64,000 bases of DNA from positions 744,001 through 808,000 of the forward strand of contig NZ_CP018760.1 in the NCBI RefSeq assembly GCF_001913155.1. The letters are read 5' to 3'. This stretch comes from Maribacter hydrothermalis. Its GTDB lineage: Bacteria > Bacteroidota > Bacteroidia > Flavobacteriales > Flavobacteriaceae. The translations under genes were made by a program, and so were the position numbers. The first letter of the stretch is position 1, and the number at the start of each line of letters is the position of its first letter. Below the pieces are notes generated by a model that did no database searches, was not told where the DNA came from, and saw only the letters and a list, made by a program, of their open reading frames with translations. Shown piece by piece: positions 63,812-64,000 of this stretch.

Positions 63812-64000
63812 ATGGAAAGTTCCTATAAATTAGTAGGAAAATTCTTTCCGTATATGAGTACACCAAAAAATAATTCATCTTTTTCGTTAGATTGGATCAA
63901 ACAAATACCTTCGTCAATTGTAATAATAGATACCAATTTTAAAATTATTAGTGCATCCCCAAAATGGCAGACAAACTTTCAGTTAAATTTATCTCAAATT
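63812..64000 (+). CDS. Start of a PAS-domain protein, probably a sensor histidine kinase (truncated by the window)
   Basis: The first 63 codons are seen, beginning MESSYKLVGKFFPYMSTP, followed by IPSSIVIIDTNFKIISASPKWQTNFQ, the beta-strand start of a PAS domain as found in flavobacterial sensor kinases or PAS signalling proteins. The 3' part is outside the window, so the output domain (kinase or GGDEF-like) cannot be told. No signal peptide or membrane helix appears yet, implying a cytoplasmic sensor. Confidence 0.6.
   Translation, partial: MESSYKLVGKFFPYMSTPKNNSSFSLDWIKQIPSSIVIIDTNFKIISASPKWQTNFQLNLSQI

Overview
The window is chromosomal DNA of a marine-type Flavobacteriaceae (Bacteroidota). 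The evidence is AT-rich intergenic DNA, promoters of the TTTG-N18/19-TAnnTTTG type, an almost complete lack of Shine-Dalgarno sequences, type IX secretion (T9SS) cargo with a gliding-motility-type C-terminal domain, a PorP/SprF-family protein, DUF3467, DUF2851, a THX-type small ribosomal protein, and the order tRNA-tuf-tRNA(Trp)-secE-nusG-rplKAJL-rpoBC.

Layout. (1) 1-16073, minus strand: cell-surface region. It holds a truncated secreted protein made of 94- and 90-residue repeats, a 1490-residue Calx-beta/CUB/beta-helix protein, and a three-gene unit: a 1578-residue cargo with a type B T9SS signal, a PorP/SprF-like protein and a periplasmic OmpA/TPR protein. The cargo gene carries near-identical 687-bp and 294-bp tandem repeats. 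(2) 16429-18018, plus: prfC. (3) 18051-33258, mostly minus: the translation/transcription block. It reads, in transcription order, rpsU, xerC-like, hpf, tRNA-Thr(UGU), tRNA-Tyr, tRNA-Gly, tRNA-Thr(GGU), tuf, tRNA-Trp, secE, nusG, rplK, rplA, rplJ, rplL, rpoB, rpoC and a DUF3467 gene. (4) 33297-39956, minus: acyl-CoA dehydrogenase, HhH protein, AGCS symporter, then DUF2851, PspC, a K+ channel and a rhodanese. (5) 40098-41303, plus: MarR regulator and YceI protein. (6) 41394-48373, plus: complete trpEGDCFBA operon preceded by a textbook transcription attenuator whose leader peptide has three consecutive Trp codons. (7) 48614-55296, plus: a huge secreted PQQ-dehydrogenase/cytochrome c/PA14/Ig-like protein, an M20 peptidase and a tiny ORF. 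(8) 55374-64000: ppc, a uracil-DNA-glycosylase-like gene, bTHX, a lipoprotein, yaaA, an RluD-family synthase with a PASTA protein, ddl, coaD and the start of a PAS-domain protein.

How it works together. The best regulatory signals seen are the trp attenuator, a strong Shine-Dalgarno in front of rpsU (the protein known to mask the anti-SD in this group), a promoter feeding the tRNA-tuf region that overlaps the hpf terminator, a terminator-like hairpin between rplL and rpoB, and a perfect palindrome on the marR promoter. GC-rich REP-like palindromes sit in alternating orientation on both sides of trpG and now encode both ends of TrpG. I did not find an obviously new multi-gene defence or mobile system. 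The trp operon structure, the rpsU leader and the repeat-built surface proteins are the parts most worth follow-up.
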